Shown: positions 8,941-17,773, numbered from the stretch's first letter. The stretch is DNA of 64,000 bases from Novipirellula sp052161655 (GCF_052161655.1 NZ_CP197418.1:1364001-1428000), one strand, 5' to 3'. Notes: generated from the sequence alone by a model not told the origin. Program-made: numbers and translations.

Positions 8941-9560
8941 CGAGCACCGTAGCGTAGCATGCGCCGTAGCGAAACTCGCCAAGAGTTTCGGCGAGGTGTT
9001 TTTGCGTATAAACCTTGAGCGGATTAGACGCAGGCCGGATCACAGCGGAGCTAATTATTCGCATAGCCGCTGCAACGACGCATGCCCAAGAAACATTCTT
9101 CCGTCGAGCTTGCCACGACAAAAAGCAACGGGAAGCTACTGAGGGCTTCCGAGCCGCGGTAGTGGCGGCAGCATGTAGCCCCATGCGTAAGCATGGGGTT
9201 TCGGTCACCTCGGCACCACGATGCCGCTGTAGTGGCGACAGCGATATCCGGCGATGTTGGGTGTGCGAAATGTTAGCTTAGCTCCCCGGCTTAATCACCA
9301 CGTACGATCCCAATCGAACGCAACGTTCCCCACTGATCGACCACGGGCGAAAAAAGAATTGGTAGGAATATAGAGGTAGGAAGATAAGACGCTCGACACT
9401 GTGTCTTTTTCGTTCTTTTTGTCGTATCAATATTTCTATCCTAAAAACGCTCTTCCCAAAAACTCCTTGCTCCCGTCCAATTCCCCGGCTAGCACTTGCC
9501 GAGGCGGGCATCGCACCCGTTCACCAATCAGACCTTGCCAGACCGCACGTTCACCATTGG
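8941..9560. other. Intergenic stretch with hairpins, no convincing gene
   Basis: About 620 bp. Visible items are a family D repeat at 8966-8990 (GTAGCGAAACTCGCC type), a perfect short hairpin at 9179-9198 (CCCCATGC, loop, GCATGGGG) and two CTGTAGTGGCG(G/A)CAGC-like words around 9165 and 9227. The open frames are short and lack family features. A decayed mobile-element end is possible. Confidence 0.4.
8966..8990. repeat. Dispersed repeat, family D half-site
   Basis: A word of the GTAGCGAAACTCGCCAAGAG type that is also present at 31113-31137 and, as both arms of a hairpin, at 58231-58294. It is placed just after the cardiolipin synthase stop. Confidence 0.6.
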
Positions 9561-10073
9561 TTATCCGCCGAATTTGAATCCACGATTCACTGACGCCTCG
9601 GGATCCCATTGCTGGAAAAAGTCGTCACGTGTGATACGAAAACGCTCGTATTCGTTTGGGTCGAGTCTCTCGGTTGAACGTCCACCATAGCCGTCTTGGT
9701 CACAGATTTCATCATAAAGGATGAATCGTCGGACATTGAACAATTGGATCTGACGCGACACCCACCCGTCAGTGTGCACCTCAAACAGAAATGTTGAGCC
9801 ACCCCATCCAACGCAGAGTCCACCTGAATCCTCACTCCAGTATCTGCGGTAGTAGTTGCAGATTGCCCAACCAGTGATCCAATAGAACGGGGACACTTCC
9901 TCCCCCGTTGGCTCCACGCAAACAGGGTCTCCGGGGGCAATGTTTTTCAATTTGCGATGGTCAAATTGCGCAATCAGTGTTTTGCCATCGTTGGTCTTCA
10001 CGATCGCCGAGTCGTTTGTGTTTTGTTCTGCGATGTTGCCAAGCATACGATGTTGAAGCGTTGGGTTTACCAA
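9561..10073 (-). CDS. Hypothetical protein, DUF6881-like C-terminal half
   Basis: A 170-residue soluble protein without signal peptide. I do not recognise the N-terminal half, which reads like a small beta-barrel (KTNDGKTLIAQFDHRKL, then GDPVCVEP). The second half (SRQIQLFNVRRFILYDE through ERFRITRDDFFQQWD) has the rhythm of the DUF6881/immunity-like family, in which an R-Q-I-x-x-F strand is followed by an acidic stretch and a terminal phi-x-x-x-W helix. That match is from memory and tentative. The gene stands alone between two gene-poor stretches. Confidence 0.5.
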   Translation of the reverse strand: MVNPTLQHRMLGNIAEQNTNDSAIVKTNDGKTLIAQFDHRKLKNIAPGDPVCVEPTGEEVSPFYWITGWAICNYYRRYWSEDSGGLCVGWGGSTFLFEVHTDGWVSRQIQLFNVRRFILYDEICDQDGYGGRSTERLDPNEYERFRITRDDFFQQWDPEASVNRGFKFGG

Positions 10074-10388
10074 TATGTAGTGGCGGACAACGAATTGCGA
10101 TCTATTCGGTATTTTACAGTCGGATAGATTGTGTGCCCATACGTGACTGCTTTAGGGCTTGGCGCTTTGAATCAAACATCAATTGATTCCTTGTCCGATT
10201 TTACTCAACTTAGAGTTGCAGATGCAAGCTGTTGGAGACGTTGAAACCTGCTGCCTTGCTTTTGGTTTGCAACGAGACATGCCACAACAGGTCAAGAAAG
10301 TGGCTGATTACAAGATCGGCCGACATATCATTAGCATCTCCAGTATTCATCCCCCATTTTTTAACCTTCGATGTTTTAGCCTATCCGT

Positions 10389-11054
10389 TTACACCATCGC
10401 TGATCGAATGAAGTCGTTCACCTCAGACGGATGTGTGAGCGAAATCACGTGTCCGCCGCCCGTAACGATGGTGTCGGGTTGAGTGTATCGAATCGGCATC
10501 ACGCAGTCGTGATCGCCGTGGATGTGAAAAACGGGACAAGCGACGTTGGGAGGCTTTTTCCAGTCGAGAAGTCGCGCGAGCGACCATTTGAGTACGGTTG
10601 GATTAGCCCCGCGAAATTGCCGCGTGAGTCCACTGAGATGCGGAGCGATCCGTCGGGCTAGTTTCGATGTCATCGGTGCGCAGCAAAGTTGCAGAAATCG
10701 CACAGGTATAAAACCAATTAGCGGTTTCAATGGGCGTGCCATTCGTGCAACGCGTGAAAGTTCTGCGGGTGACCGAACGCTGCCGATCAACAATACAGCA
10801 ATGGGATCAATGCGCTGGGCAACATGAAGTGCGATGATTCCACCGAACGACGCCCCACCAATGATTACGCGGCCATGGGCTTGCAAGTCCTCAGCAAGAC
10901 GATCGCAATACGAGTCAAGCGTATCGTCGGCACTCGGAACCGGCCACTCCGGAACGATCAATTGCGGAAACGCCACCTTTTGGAGGGCGAAGACATTGGC
11001 GTCGGCAGCAAGACCCGAGAATAGAATCAGCGGCGTCGATTCGTGCACTGCCAT
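10389..11054 (-). CDS. Alpha/beta-hydrolase
   Basis: Single-domain serine hydrolase of about 222 residues. The nucleophile elbow is GASFGG, the acid lies in HIHGDHDCVMP and the catalytic His in GGGHVISLTHP, in canonical order. The ATG at 11054 (MAVHESTPLILFSG) is preferred over a TTG at 11111 because the fold's first strand begins there and a GGAAAG sits upstream. The region upstream in another frame encodes a possible membrane segment (see the small ORF at 10915-11172), so this could be the body of a formerly membrane-anchored hydrolase. The substrate cannot be told. Confidence 0.75.
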   Translation of the reverse strand: MAVHESTPLILFSGLAADANVFALQKVAFPQLIVPEWPVPSADDTLDSYCDRLAEDLQAHGRVIIGGASFGGIIALHVAQRIDPIAVLLIGSVRSPAELSRVARMARPLKPLIGFIPVRFLQLCCAPMTSKLARRIAPHLSGLTRQFRGANPTVLKWSLARLLDWKKPPNVACPVFHIHGDHDCVMPIRYTQPDTIVTGGGHVISLTHPSEVNDFIRSAMV

Positions 11055-11172
11055 TGATGCTTTCCAGTTTGGCAAACGGTTCGGTTCGCCTGGCAGTGGC
11101 GAACATCTCAATCGCTATGAGAACGACGATGATCGCCGCGATGGTGCGACCAGCGACGGACCTGCGATTCAT
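10915..11172 (-). CDS. Possible small membrane protein overlapping the hydrolase
   Basis: An 85-codon frame starting as ATGA over the stop of the RDD gene upstream. It opens MNRRSVAGRTIAAIIVVLIA, one clear transmembrane helix, then loses any recognisable character where it overlaps the hydrolase start (from 11054). Either a short coupled membrane peptide is made, or the N-terminal helix once belonged to the hydrolase and a frameshift separates them. Low certainty. Confidence 0.3.
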   Translation of the reverse strand: MNRRSVAGRTIAAIIVVLIAIEMFATARRTEPFAKLESINGSARIDAADSILGSCCRRQCLRPPKGGVSAIDRSGVAGSECRRYA

Positions 11173-11600
11173 CGACGCACGACTACGGTGCCGGCAACTT
11201 TGTCACCAAATCGCTGTTTGTTTCGCGACCAAAGGATACTGGCAGCCGCGGGCATCCCGCCAAGCAGTATTGGATTTACCTCAATCAGTCGCATCAATGT
11301 ACGAATGGTAGTTTGCCCGACCGAACAACGGCCCCCGTCAAAATTACGTACGACAAGGCCGTTCATGAGTTTCGCAGGCGTCGACGAAAATGCAAGTTCG
11401 CAGATGAAATAGTACGCGAGATAGGCAATGACCATCGTTACAATCTGCAATGCTGGTTGGTCGTCAGGTAGTTGTTTGGCAGCGACGACGGCGACAATCA
11501 TCGATAACACATTGTCCAGCACAGCGGCGATGTGCCTCGGGATCGTGGTGCCCTCCGGTGAATCGGCTGGAGTGTTTGAGTTGAGGGGCGTCGTTTCCAT
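11169..11600 (-). CDS. RDD-family membrane protein
   Basis: A 143-residue integral membrane protein. RDD hallmarks are the early R-x-x-A-x-x-L-D (RHIAAVLDN, about residues 22-30), two helices, the central AKLMNGLVVRNFDGG segment and the Arg-rich TIRTLMRLIE followed by another hydrophobic stretch and a C-terminal D-K-x-A-G-T-V-V-V-R. Function is unknown for most members; some affect ion transport. Its stop overlaps the start of the small membrane ORF. Confidence 0.75.
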   Translation of the reverse strand: METTPLNSNTPADSPEGTTIPRHIAAVLDNVLSMIVAVVAAKQLPDDQPALQIVTMVIAYLAYYFICELAFSSTPAKLMNGLVVRNFDGGRCSVGQTTIRTLMRLIEVNPILLGGMPAAASILWSRNKQRFGDKVAGTVVVRR

Positions 11601-11992
11601 TCAAATCCGTCTTAAGGTAATCGCGTGTCAAGTCGGTCGGAGGACTTATGGTTCTGCGGGTGAGGCCAATTCGTTATGAGGAATTTTCACTTGTTCTCAC
11701 GAAGTGCCCCCTCGTTGGAACGGTTGGTATTCTCTGCCTCTGTAGGACGGGTGTCAAGGTTATTCTTACTTTGGAACTCAGCCCGAATGACGTGGACTTT
11801 GTGAAACGACAGCGTTAGCCTCAGGTATTTCCTCCTATCAGTAAACGACGGGCTGCAAGCCAATCAAACAGAGTTGTTCCGACAGTACGCTGGCTCAACG
11901 GGCAAACAATTGGGGACAATTGTTCTACAATGGACCGTTCGTAGGGAAGAGTGACTGCGGGGTTAAACACAAATGATTGAAATGGAATAGCG
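11601..11992. other. Intergenic stretch upstream of the HD gene
   Basis: About 390 bp between divergent genes. Apart from a CAATTGGGGACAATTG-type word at 11908-11930 I see no gene, RNA or repeat. It should hold the promoters of the RDD and HD genes; no confident -35/-10 pair is visible. Confidence 0.4.
11908..11930. repeat. Short repeat family L (CAATTGGGGACAATTG type)
   Basis: A 23-bp word found three times around the HD gene: here, in reverse orientation and mutated at 12486-12508, and again in forward orientation at 12541-12563. The core CAATTG..CAATTG is itself nearly palindromic. Confidence 0.6.
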
Positions 11993-12472
11993 ATGTCGGA
12001 TCTAGATGAAGCATTGGTTTTGGTGACGACCCATTTTCATGGCGTTCGCGACAAGAGTGGTGCTCCGTATGTGCTGCACTGTCTCCGGGCAATGATGGGT
12101 GTCCAGTCGCTTGACGCCAAAATGGTCGCGGTGATGCATGACTTGGTCGAAGACACTTCGGTGACGATCGACGATTTGCGGCAAAAAGGGTTTTCGGAAA
12201 CTGTACTCGCGGCAGTGGAGTTGGTCACACACCGCGAGACGGACTCGTACGAAGACTACGTCGTGCGGATCAAAGCCAACCCGATCGCTCGCGAAGTCAA
12301 ACTCGCTGATCTTCGCGACAACACCGATCCTCGACGGGTGCTCTTCCGTGAAGGCCGTGAAGATCGGGATACAGCACGGATCCAAAAGTACTTACTTAGC
12401 CATCAATTCTTGACCGACGAGATTGACGAACCGAGCTATCGACGACGGATGAAATCCTTGGCGACCTCGTAG
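11993..12472 (+). CDS. Small HD-domain phosphohydrolase (SpoT/MESH1-like)
   Basis: A 159-residue stand-alone metal-dependent hydrolase. The HD signature includes His29 of the GAPYVLH segment, the His49-Asp50 pair in MHDLVEDT with Glu53-Asp54, and the later KLADLRDNTDP helix. This layout is shared by the (p)ppGpp hydrolase half of RelA/SpoT and by small alarmone hydrolases, but there is no synthetase domain and the protein is short. A nucleotide pyrophosphohydrolase role is reasonable; (p)ppGpp as substrate is inference. Copies of a short repeat flank the gene on both sides. Confidence 0.75.
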   Translation: MSDLDEALVLVTTHFHGVRDKSGAPYVLHCLRAMMGVQSLDAKMVAVMHDLVEDTSVTIDDLRQKGFSETVLAAVELVTHRETDSYEDYVVRIKANPIAREVKLADLRDNTDPRRVLFREGREDRDTARIQKYLLSHQFLTDEIDEPSYRRRMKSLATS

Positions 12473-12924
12473 TTCGAGTTTCGCAATGTAGAACAATAGT
12501 CTCAATTGTTCATCGCCATGAGTCAACTTTGCTCGCGGAGCAATTGGGGACAATGCTTCTACAAAATGCCTCAAACAAGCAGTTCATAATCTTAATCCTA
12601 CTCATAATCCTAATCTGCCTCAGTCCCAAACGCTTGCCCTGCGAAGCCTTCCATTTCGAATTCGTTCCGAATAAATAAGGTCGAAACGGATTTGGGAGCG
12701 GGTTCGAGTTGGACAATCGATTAAGCGACGCACTAAATTGATGTCTGGTAAGCGTTCGGTTTTACGTGAGCTAATGAAAGCGTCAGAGTTAAGCCCCGAG
12801 AATGAGAATTGAAACGGGATTAAGATTACGAGTAAGATTAAGATTAAGAATAAGAATCTAAATCGGGGTTGGGGGTATTTTTTTATTGGTTTAGGGCACC
12901 TCCGTCCTTTGGGAGATAGAGCTC
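12473..12924. other. Repeat-rich intergenic stretch
   Basis: About 450 bp without a gene. It holds two family L words (12486-12508 and 12541-12563) and two oppositely oriented family I tracts made of CTTAATC/GATTAAG words (about 12584-12616 and 12819-12862), which could pair over about 200 nt. It lies between convergent genes. Confidence 0.5.
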
Positions 12925-13791
12925 CTATTGTTTCCCTGCGTCAAACACCGCCAGTTGCGGTAAGTGGTCGCTCAAGGCAAACGATTCCTTGTCGTCGATG
13001 TTCAAGCGAAAAGCTCCCTCAAACAACGGTCTTGATTCGACCACGCTATCTGTGATCGGTCCGGCGGCCATGACGTAATCGATCCGCCACTTGGGGATGT
13101 CTGACTTGATCGTGGGGCCGTCGCCCTTGCCGACTTTAGCGAATGAATCCGCCCATCCAGCGTCGATCCATAGTTTGTATTCCTGCGTGTCAGGTCCGTG
13201 ATTCAGATCGCCGATCAGAAGCATCGACCGACCGGCATCAAGATCCGGCTTCATTGATTCGATCATGGTCCGAATCTCTCTCAGCCGAACCGTGGGATCG
13301 GCGGTTGGATAAAGATGGGCCGAATGGACAATCAGTTGCTCGTTACTCGGCAGCTTGATCGTAGCGTTTCCCCAATGCCGAGTGAACAACTCCTTCGGTC
13401 TCTCGCCCGTCATCGGTGCGTTGTGTGACTCGAGGATCTCGTATCTGCTCAGCAGCGTACCCGGCCAATTTCCGCCACTTGCAAATCGAATGTGATTCAT
13501 TCCCAGAAGGTCCGCAACTTCTTGGGTCAGTTCCTCCGCAGGAGACTCCGAAAAGTTGATGATGTCGGGATCGTGCAGCGCCAACTCCATCGCCAGTCGT
13601 TTTGTCATTTGCCCTTTCGCAACGGCCTGCTTCGCCAAATTGCGTTGGTTTGGCCACCCAGTAAGACCATAGATGTTGTAGGCGATGACTCGCAGTGGCT
13701 TGGTCGTTGAATCCCCAGCAATCGAACTTGTATTTGTGATGGCGAGTCCGGCAGCGACTGTGCCACAGAATTTTCGACGAGAGATAGGCAT
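12925..13791 (-). CDS. Tat-exported endonuclease/exonuclease/phosphatase family protein
   Basis: Secreted metal-dependent phosphodiesterase of the EEP (DNase I-like) fold. The N-terminus MPISRRKFCGTVAAG is a twin-arginine signal. Family landmarks follow in order: the strand-ending Asn in AYNIYG, Glu in NFSESPAEE, HSAHLYP, GDLNHGP, WRIDYVMA and the final SDHLPQ. The ATG at 13791 is chosen because GGAG lies six bases upstream; the ATG at 13803 would place that GGAG inside the gene. Substrates of exported EEP proteins include nucleic acids, phospholipids and inositol phosphates; none can be chosen here. It is divergent from the DUF2235 gene. Confidence 0.87.
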   Translation of the reverse strand: MPISRRKFCGTVAAGLAITNTSSIAGDSTTKPLRVIAYNIYGLTGWPNQRNLAKQAVAKGQMTKRLAMELALHDPDIINFSESPAEELTQEVADLLGMNHIRFASGGNWPGTLLSRYEILESHNAPMTGERPKELFTRHWGNATIKLPSNEQLIVHSAHLYPTADPTVRLREIRTMIESMKPDLDAGRSMLLIGDLNHGPDTQEYKLWIDAGWADSFAKVGKGDGPTIKSDIPKWRIDYVMAAGPITDSVVESRPLFEGAFRLNIDDKESFALSDHLPQLAVFDAGKQ

Positions 13792-13948
13792 CGTGTTCTC
13801 CATGAGTGTTGAGAAAGATTGTACTTCAACAATCCATCCATATCCGATCTTGGCAGCGCGAAACTTGGTCGCGTTACCATCGCTCTATACACATTTGCTA
13901 GAATTCAAGGCACGATCAACCAGCACAATCTTTGATGGAGATGAAGAA

Positions 13949-15064
13949 TTGGGAAAAAATATCGTTGTTTGCTGCGACGGAACGGGGAACCAATTTGCAG
14001 TGGATCAAACGAATGTGCTTCGCTTGCATTACTCGCTCGTTATCGATGCGCAGCGGCAAGTCGCGTTCTATGAACCGGGCGTCGGTACTTTCAGTCCCAA
14101 TATGGCTTTGACCCGCCCCGGTAAAGCATTCAGCAAAGTACTTGGGCTTGCATTCGGAGCCGGCTATCGCAAGACAATCGAAGACGCCTACTGGTTTATC
14201 GTCGAGAACTATCAACCTGGGGACCGGATCTGCTTATTTGGGTTTAGCCGCGGCGCGTATGCAGCTCGCGTCGTTGCCGCCTTGTTGCACGCCGTGGGAA
14301 TCCTGCAACAGGGAAACCGTCATCTCGTTCAATACGCGTTGTCCGAGATTGAATTGCGGAAAGGAGTCAGCCTGGACTTTGCGCATCTCGGGCGTTTCCG
14401 AAAACAATTTTCGCAGTCGTTCGATCAAAAACCATTCATTTTCCTGGGCCTTTGGGACACGGTGTCATCCGTGTCGTGGGCATACGACTATTTGTCGTAC
14501 GCGTTTACCGCAAGTAATCCGAGCGTTGATATCGTGAGGCATGCCGTCTCGATCGACGAACATCGAGCATTCTTCTCGCAAAACTTGTTCAAGCGTCGGC
14601 AGCATCAAGATTTTAAAGAGGTTTGGTTTGCGGGCGTGCATAGCGATATCGGCGGCGGGTACCCCGAAGATGAAAGTGGTTTGGCCAAGATTGCCTTGGA
14701 ATGGATGCTGGTTCAAGCCCGCGATGTCGGCGGCGTACTTCTCGACGATTCAAGAGTCAAGCGAGTACTGGTAGAAGGGAGCGGGCCCAGTAATGCGGGG
14801 CCGATACATCGTTCGCTGACTTGGAAATGGTGGTGGGCAGAGTTTTTCCCGAAGCAGAGCTATCCGTCACCTGTGCCGCTGCCACACCTGTTTCGGCGAA
14901 GGAAGCCGACAACGCGCTGCCTCGATAAATCCGATGTAAGAAATTGTCGAGTCCATGAATCGACGGTGCGACGAAACAGTGACACTCAAGTCAATTACAA
15001 GCCGTCAAACTGGCCAGCAGAGTTCGAGGTCGAGCCGCAGTCGCGATACGAATTCGAGTCGTGA
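13949..15064 (+). CDS. DUF2235 alpha/beta-hydrolase (Tle1-like phospholipase family)
   Basis: About 371 residues. It opens GKNIVVCCDGTGN, the standard start of the domain; the nucleophile is Ser100 in FGFSRGAYAAR; the acid is in LGLWDTVSS; GVHSDIGGGY carries the His. The long open frame reaches back to 13685 but overlaps the divergent phosphatase gene, whereas a TTG at 13949 is preceded by GGAG eight bases away and begins exactly at the domain, so it is the best start. The family includes type VI secretion phospholipase effectors, but no VgrG, PAAR or immunity gene is nearby, so an effector role is not supported. The last 60 residues are Arg-rich and look disordered. Confidence 0.8.
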   Translation: MGKNIVVCCDGTGNQFAVDQTNVLRLHYSLVIDAQRQVAFYEPGVGTFSPNMALTRPGKAFSKVLGLAFGAGYRKTIEDAYWFIVENYQPGDRICLFGFSRGAYAARVVAALLHAVGILQQGNRHLVQYALSEIELRKGVSLDFAHLGRFRKQFSQSFDQKPFIFLGLWDTVSSVSWAYDYLSYAFTASNPSVDIVRHAVSIDEHRAFFSQNLFKRRQHQDFKEVWFAGVHSDIGGGYPEDESGLAKIALEWMLVQARDVGGVLLDDSRVKRVLVEGSGPSNAGPIHRSLTWKWWWAEFFPKQSYPSPVPLPHLFRRRKPTTRCLDKSDVRNCRVHESTVRRNSDTQVNYKPSNWPAEFEVEPQSRYEFES

Positions 15065-15281
15065 ACGCCCACGCAAATTGCCGGCCTGATGCCTGCTTTA
15101 ACGAGTGCAGTCATCGTTTCTTCGGACAATCCATGCTGGACTGGCGATCCGCATGCGAGCAATCCGCACACACCATTGCGAAGGAGGGGAGTCCGGTTCA
15201 ACCAGACATCCTTACCCCCCTACGCTACTCATTGGTGTTCCGATCCCAAGTAGCATTCGAACCTTTGACGGTTGCGATTTG

Positions 15282-15392
15282 CTACTTGTTCTTCTTTTCC
15301 TTAGCTGCTTTTCGTTTTTCCTTCGGATTGAGCTTCGCTTTCTTCTGCTGCTCCTTTTTGCCCTTATCCTTACTTCCGCCTTTGTCACCCAT
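15282..15392 (-). CDS. Small lysine-rich protein (36 aa)
   Basis: A short frame below usual gene-finder limits. It begins MGDKGGSKDKGKKEQQKKAK and continues with lysine-rich residues to KKNK; over 40 percent of residues are Lys. A GGAG stands eight bases before the ATG. It lies 46 bp downstream of the cold-shock gene on the same strand, so it may be co-transcribed. Tiny proteins opening MGDKG..KDK.KK.. exist in other bacteria without assigned function; nucleic-acid binding is a guess from charge. Confidence 0.55.
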   Translation of the reverse strand: MGDKGGSKDKGKKEQQKKAKLNPKEKRKAAKEKKNK

Positions 15393-15438
15393 CACTGGTT
15401 CTCCGAAATCGAAAGAATTGGAAATTTAACCGAAAAGC

Positions 15439-15645
15439 TTAGTTGTCTCGCTGCACCTGGACGTTCTCGGCACAAGGGCCTTTTTCTCCACGTGCCTCAT
15501 TGAACGAGACTTTTTGCCCTTCTCGGAGATCGTCGAAACTGCCGCCTTCGACGCTCGACGAGTGAAAAAAGAGGTCTTTTGAGCTGCCAGCGTCAATAAA
15601 TCCGAAGCCTTTGTCGGTGAGCCGTTTGATAGTACCTTCAGCCAT
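15439..15645 (-). CDS. csp: Cold-shock domain protein (CspA family)
   Basis: A 68-residue single OB-fold RNA chaperone. RNP1 reads KGFGFIDAG and RNP2 reads DLFFHSSSV; the second half has EGQKVSFNEARGEKGPCAENV, as usual in the family. It binds single-stranded RNA/DNA and melts structures. Followed closely by the lysine-rich mini-protein gene. Confidence 0.95.
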   Translation of the reverse strand: MAEGTIKRLTDKGFGFIDAGSSKDLFFHSSSVEGGSFDDLREGQKVSFNEARGEKGPCAENVQVQRDN

Positions 15646-15890
15646 TGTTCATCCAATTCGATAGATTTCTTCGCAGCATTTGCATGAGACGGAATTGTCC
15701 AGGCTAGTCCGCTGCGATCGTTATCGTATCAGAAGTTGTCTGGCTGCCGACCCCAAACTGGTCAGACCTCCTGGATTCGCCAATTAATGACGTTGCCGTC
15801 GCCCGTCAGCTCGATTTTGCTTGTAAATCGTGAGGGCGCGAATAATCCAGTGGTAGCCTGGGCGGATCCCCTGATTGTCGCTGGAGTGAA

Positions 15891-15905
15891 GTAGGGCCGG
15901 TTCCT
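15891..15905. repeat. Left part of a family C repeat interrupted by the IS
   Basis: GTAGGGCCGG followed by TTCCT, directly abutting the left IS end. The repeat resumes at 17269 with TTCCCACCGGCCG, so the IS sits in the left arm of a GGCCGGTTCC-type palindromic repeat. Confidence 0.7.
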
Positions 15906-15995
15906 TGTATAGACCGGAGACATGGGTGGCGCTTTTTCGGGGACATGGGTGGCGCTTTTTTGCAGTAATCATACTTACTCCTTTTAGGAGCAAGT

Positions 15996-17153
15996 ATGGG
16001 CTGGAAAGAGTTCGATCGAGTGTCCCAACGAGAAGAGTTTGTCCGCTTGGCAGAGGCCGACGGAGTCAATTTTAGCCGGTTGTGCGAGCGATTTGGCATC
16101 TCACGCAAGACCGGCTACAAGTGGCGAGAGCGTCACCGAGCTTGCGCCGAAGAACCTTTGGTGGATCGCTCGCGAAAACCTCACCGATCCCCCACACAGA
16201 CGCCCGCGGAGATCGAGCAGAAAGTGCTGCAGATCCGCGATGCTCACCCGGCCTGGGGCGGCTTGAAGATTCGCAAGCGGCTCAAAGTCATGGGTGAAAA
16301 AACGCTTCCTTCGCCCAGCACGATCGCCGCTGTCTTGAAGCGACATGATCGCATCAGTGACGCTGAATCGGCCAAGCGAAAGCCATGGACGCGGTTCGAG
16401 CGAGAGCGTCCCAACGAGCTGTGGCAAGTTGACTTCAAGGGCGAGTTCGCGCTGAACAACAAGAGCTATTGTTACCCGCTAACCCTGCTGGACGATCACT
16501 CCCGGTTTTCACTGGGGATCCTCGCTTGTGGGAATCAAACGCGGCAAACGGTGCAAAGTCATTTTCGCAACGTGTTCGCAATTTACGGGCTTCCACACGC
16601 GATTTACGTCGACAACGGCAACCCGTGGGGCGGTAGTCACTTGATGCGTCACACACGTTTTACGGCGTGGTTGATGCGTCACGATGTGGAAGTGATTCAC
16701 GGTCGTCCACACCATCCTCAGGGCCGCGGCAAGCTGGAGCGATTTCATCGCACGCTAAAACTCGAAGCCCTGCAGGATCGCTCACTGAGCACGCTGGCGG
16801 AAGCTCAAGAGTGCTTTGATCTTTGGCGAGACGTCTACAACTTGGAGCGTCCTCACGGGGCATTGGATTTGGAAACACCTTCGCAGCGATACCAAATCAG
16901 TGAGCGACGTTTTCAGGAGAAAACGGATCCGTTCGAGTATAGCGAACGCTACCAAACACGCCGCGTCAACAGGGTTGGCCAGTTCCGTTGGAAGGGGAAG
17001 ACGTACCGCATCAGCGAAGCATTCCAGGACCATCCTATCGGCTTGAGTGGGACTCAAACGGACGGCGTTTGGGATGTCAGTTGCTGTCGTTTTGTGGTGG
17101 CCCAGATCGACGAGCGGACTGGCGAAATTCGACGTCACCAGCCTCGCGGCTGA
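15996..17153 (+). CDS. IS481-family transposase (copy 1)
   Basis: A 385-residue DDE transposase. The N-terminal helix-turn-helix reads FSRLCERFGISRKTGYKW (about residues 26-43), followed by a second HTH-like segment near 70-110, then the rve integrase core with catalytic Asp in LWQVDFKG, Asp in IYVDNGNP and Glu in GKLERFHRTLK. The protein is identical to that of copy 2. A GGAG is present just before the ATG (AGGAGCAAGT). The stop codon lies in the left arm of a strong hairpin at 17136-17189. Confidence 0.95.
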   Translation: MGWKEFDRVSQREEFVRLAEADGVNFSRLCERFGISRKTGYKWRERHRACAEEPLVDRSRKPHRSPTQTPAEIEQKVLQIRDAHPAWGGLKIRKRLKVMGEKTLPSPSTIAAVLKRHDRISDAESAKRKPWTRFERERPNELWQVDFKGEFALNNKSYCYPLTLLDDHSRFSLGILACGNQTRQTVQSHFRNVFAIYGLPHAIYVDNGNPWGGSHLMRHTRFTAWLMRHDVEVIHGRPHHPQGRGKLERFHRTLKLEALQDRSLSTLAEAQECFDLWRDVYNLERPHGALDLETPSQRYQISERRFQEKTDPFEYSERYQTRRVNRVGQFRWKGKTYRISEAFQDHPIGLSGTQTDGVWDVSCCRFVVAQIDERTGEIRRHQPRG

Positions 17154-17189
17154 AGTTCGCTTGCGCTCACTTCAGCCGCGAGGCTGGTG
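17136..17189. terminator. Hairpin at the transposase stop inside the IS
   Basis: Perfect 21-nt arms (CACCAGCCTCGCGGCTGAAG and one more base) around a 12-nt loop. The transposase TGA is in the left arm. It may stop transcription or limit read-through; no T-run follows. The equivalent in copy 2 is at about 21569-21622. Confidence 0.55.
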
Positions 17190-17693
17190 AGCGAGGACGG
17201 GGAAAGCTATGCTTTCTCCGCCCCCCGCTGTCTTGTTCAAAGCGCCACCCATGTCCCCGAACGAAATATTCCCACCGGCCGTCCCTCCTGCGTGGCCGAC
17301 GTAACCGAACATCCACCGGTCGCCCTCCGGAAGGTTTCGCCGACGCCGGGTTTGCATCGGCAAGCGGCGTCCAATAACGAACAGCGTGATGATACGCCAG
17401 CATCCGTGAGTTACCAACGTAGACGTGCCCGCACTGCCTTTGCGGCAAAACGACCTTAGGCGACCAGACCCGCGTCAAAGTCAGCAAGCACAAGGTTCGG
17501 ATGAGTGGTCGGCACAGCCAAGTTTTCAGGAACACCAGCCCGCTCGAAACGCACCCTCGTCGAAACTCAGTTGTCTCTGTCAGCTCCTACTCAATCGACC
17601 GCGCAAACCCGAGCACCTCGTGCACAGTTCTCAAGACAAAGACTCGGGAGGATTTAAAAAGGAGGAAAGGGAGGATGTATGACGATTGAAGTT

Positions 17694-17773
17694 GGCCACG
17701 TATCGACACGAATTTTCACGAATGCGATCATCCCGGCACGGAACCGCGTTTGTTCCGTGAGAATCCGTGGCTG
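17694..17773. repeat. Inverted-word remnant (GCCACG..TTTTCACG type)
   Basis: GGCCACGTATCGACACGAAT with TTTTCACG on the left faces CGTGAGAATCCGTGGC on the right. The two ends are imperfect inverted copies separated by a short unrelated middle, similar in plan to the TIR-bounded units at 18447-19850 but of different sequence. Confidence 0.4.

Larger units (their letters stand above)
15906..17268 (+). mobile_element. IS481-like insertion sequence, copy 1
   Basis: 1363 bp. Left end TGTATAGACCGGAGACATGG and right end (reverse complement) TATTTCGTTCGGGGACATGG, sharing ACATGGGTGGCGC as an imperfect terminal inverted repeat; a second internal copy of GGGGACATGGGTGGCGC lies near 15938. Flanks are TTCCT and TTCCC, a 5-bp duplication with one change. 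The element differs from copy 2 by only about three bases, so at least one transposed recently. Confidence 0.88.

Noticed and set aside
13949..15064. DUF2235 hydrolase as a type VI secretion effector
   Set aside because: No secretion genes, PAAR or VgrG or immunity partner in the window; family membership alone does not show it.
15061..15503. Plus-strand frames with hydrophobic FFLSLAAFRFSF stretch
   Set aside because: They are the complement of the lysine-rich mini-gene (TTC/TTT from AAG/AAA) and carry no start signal.
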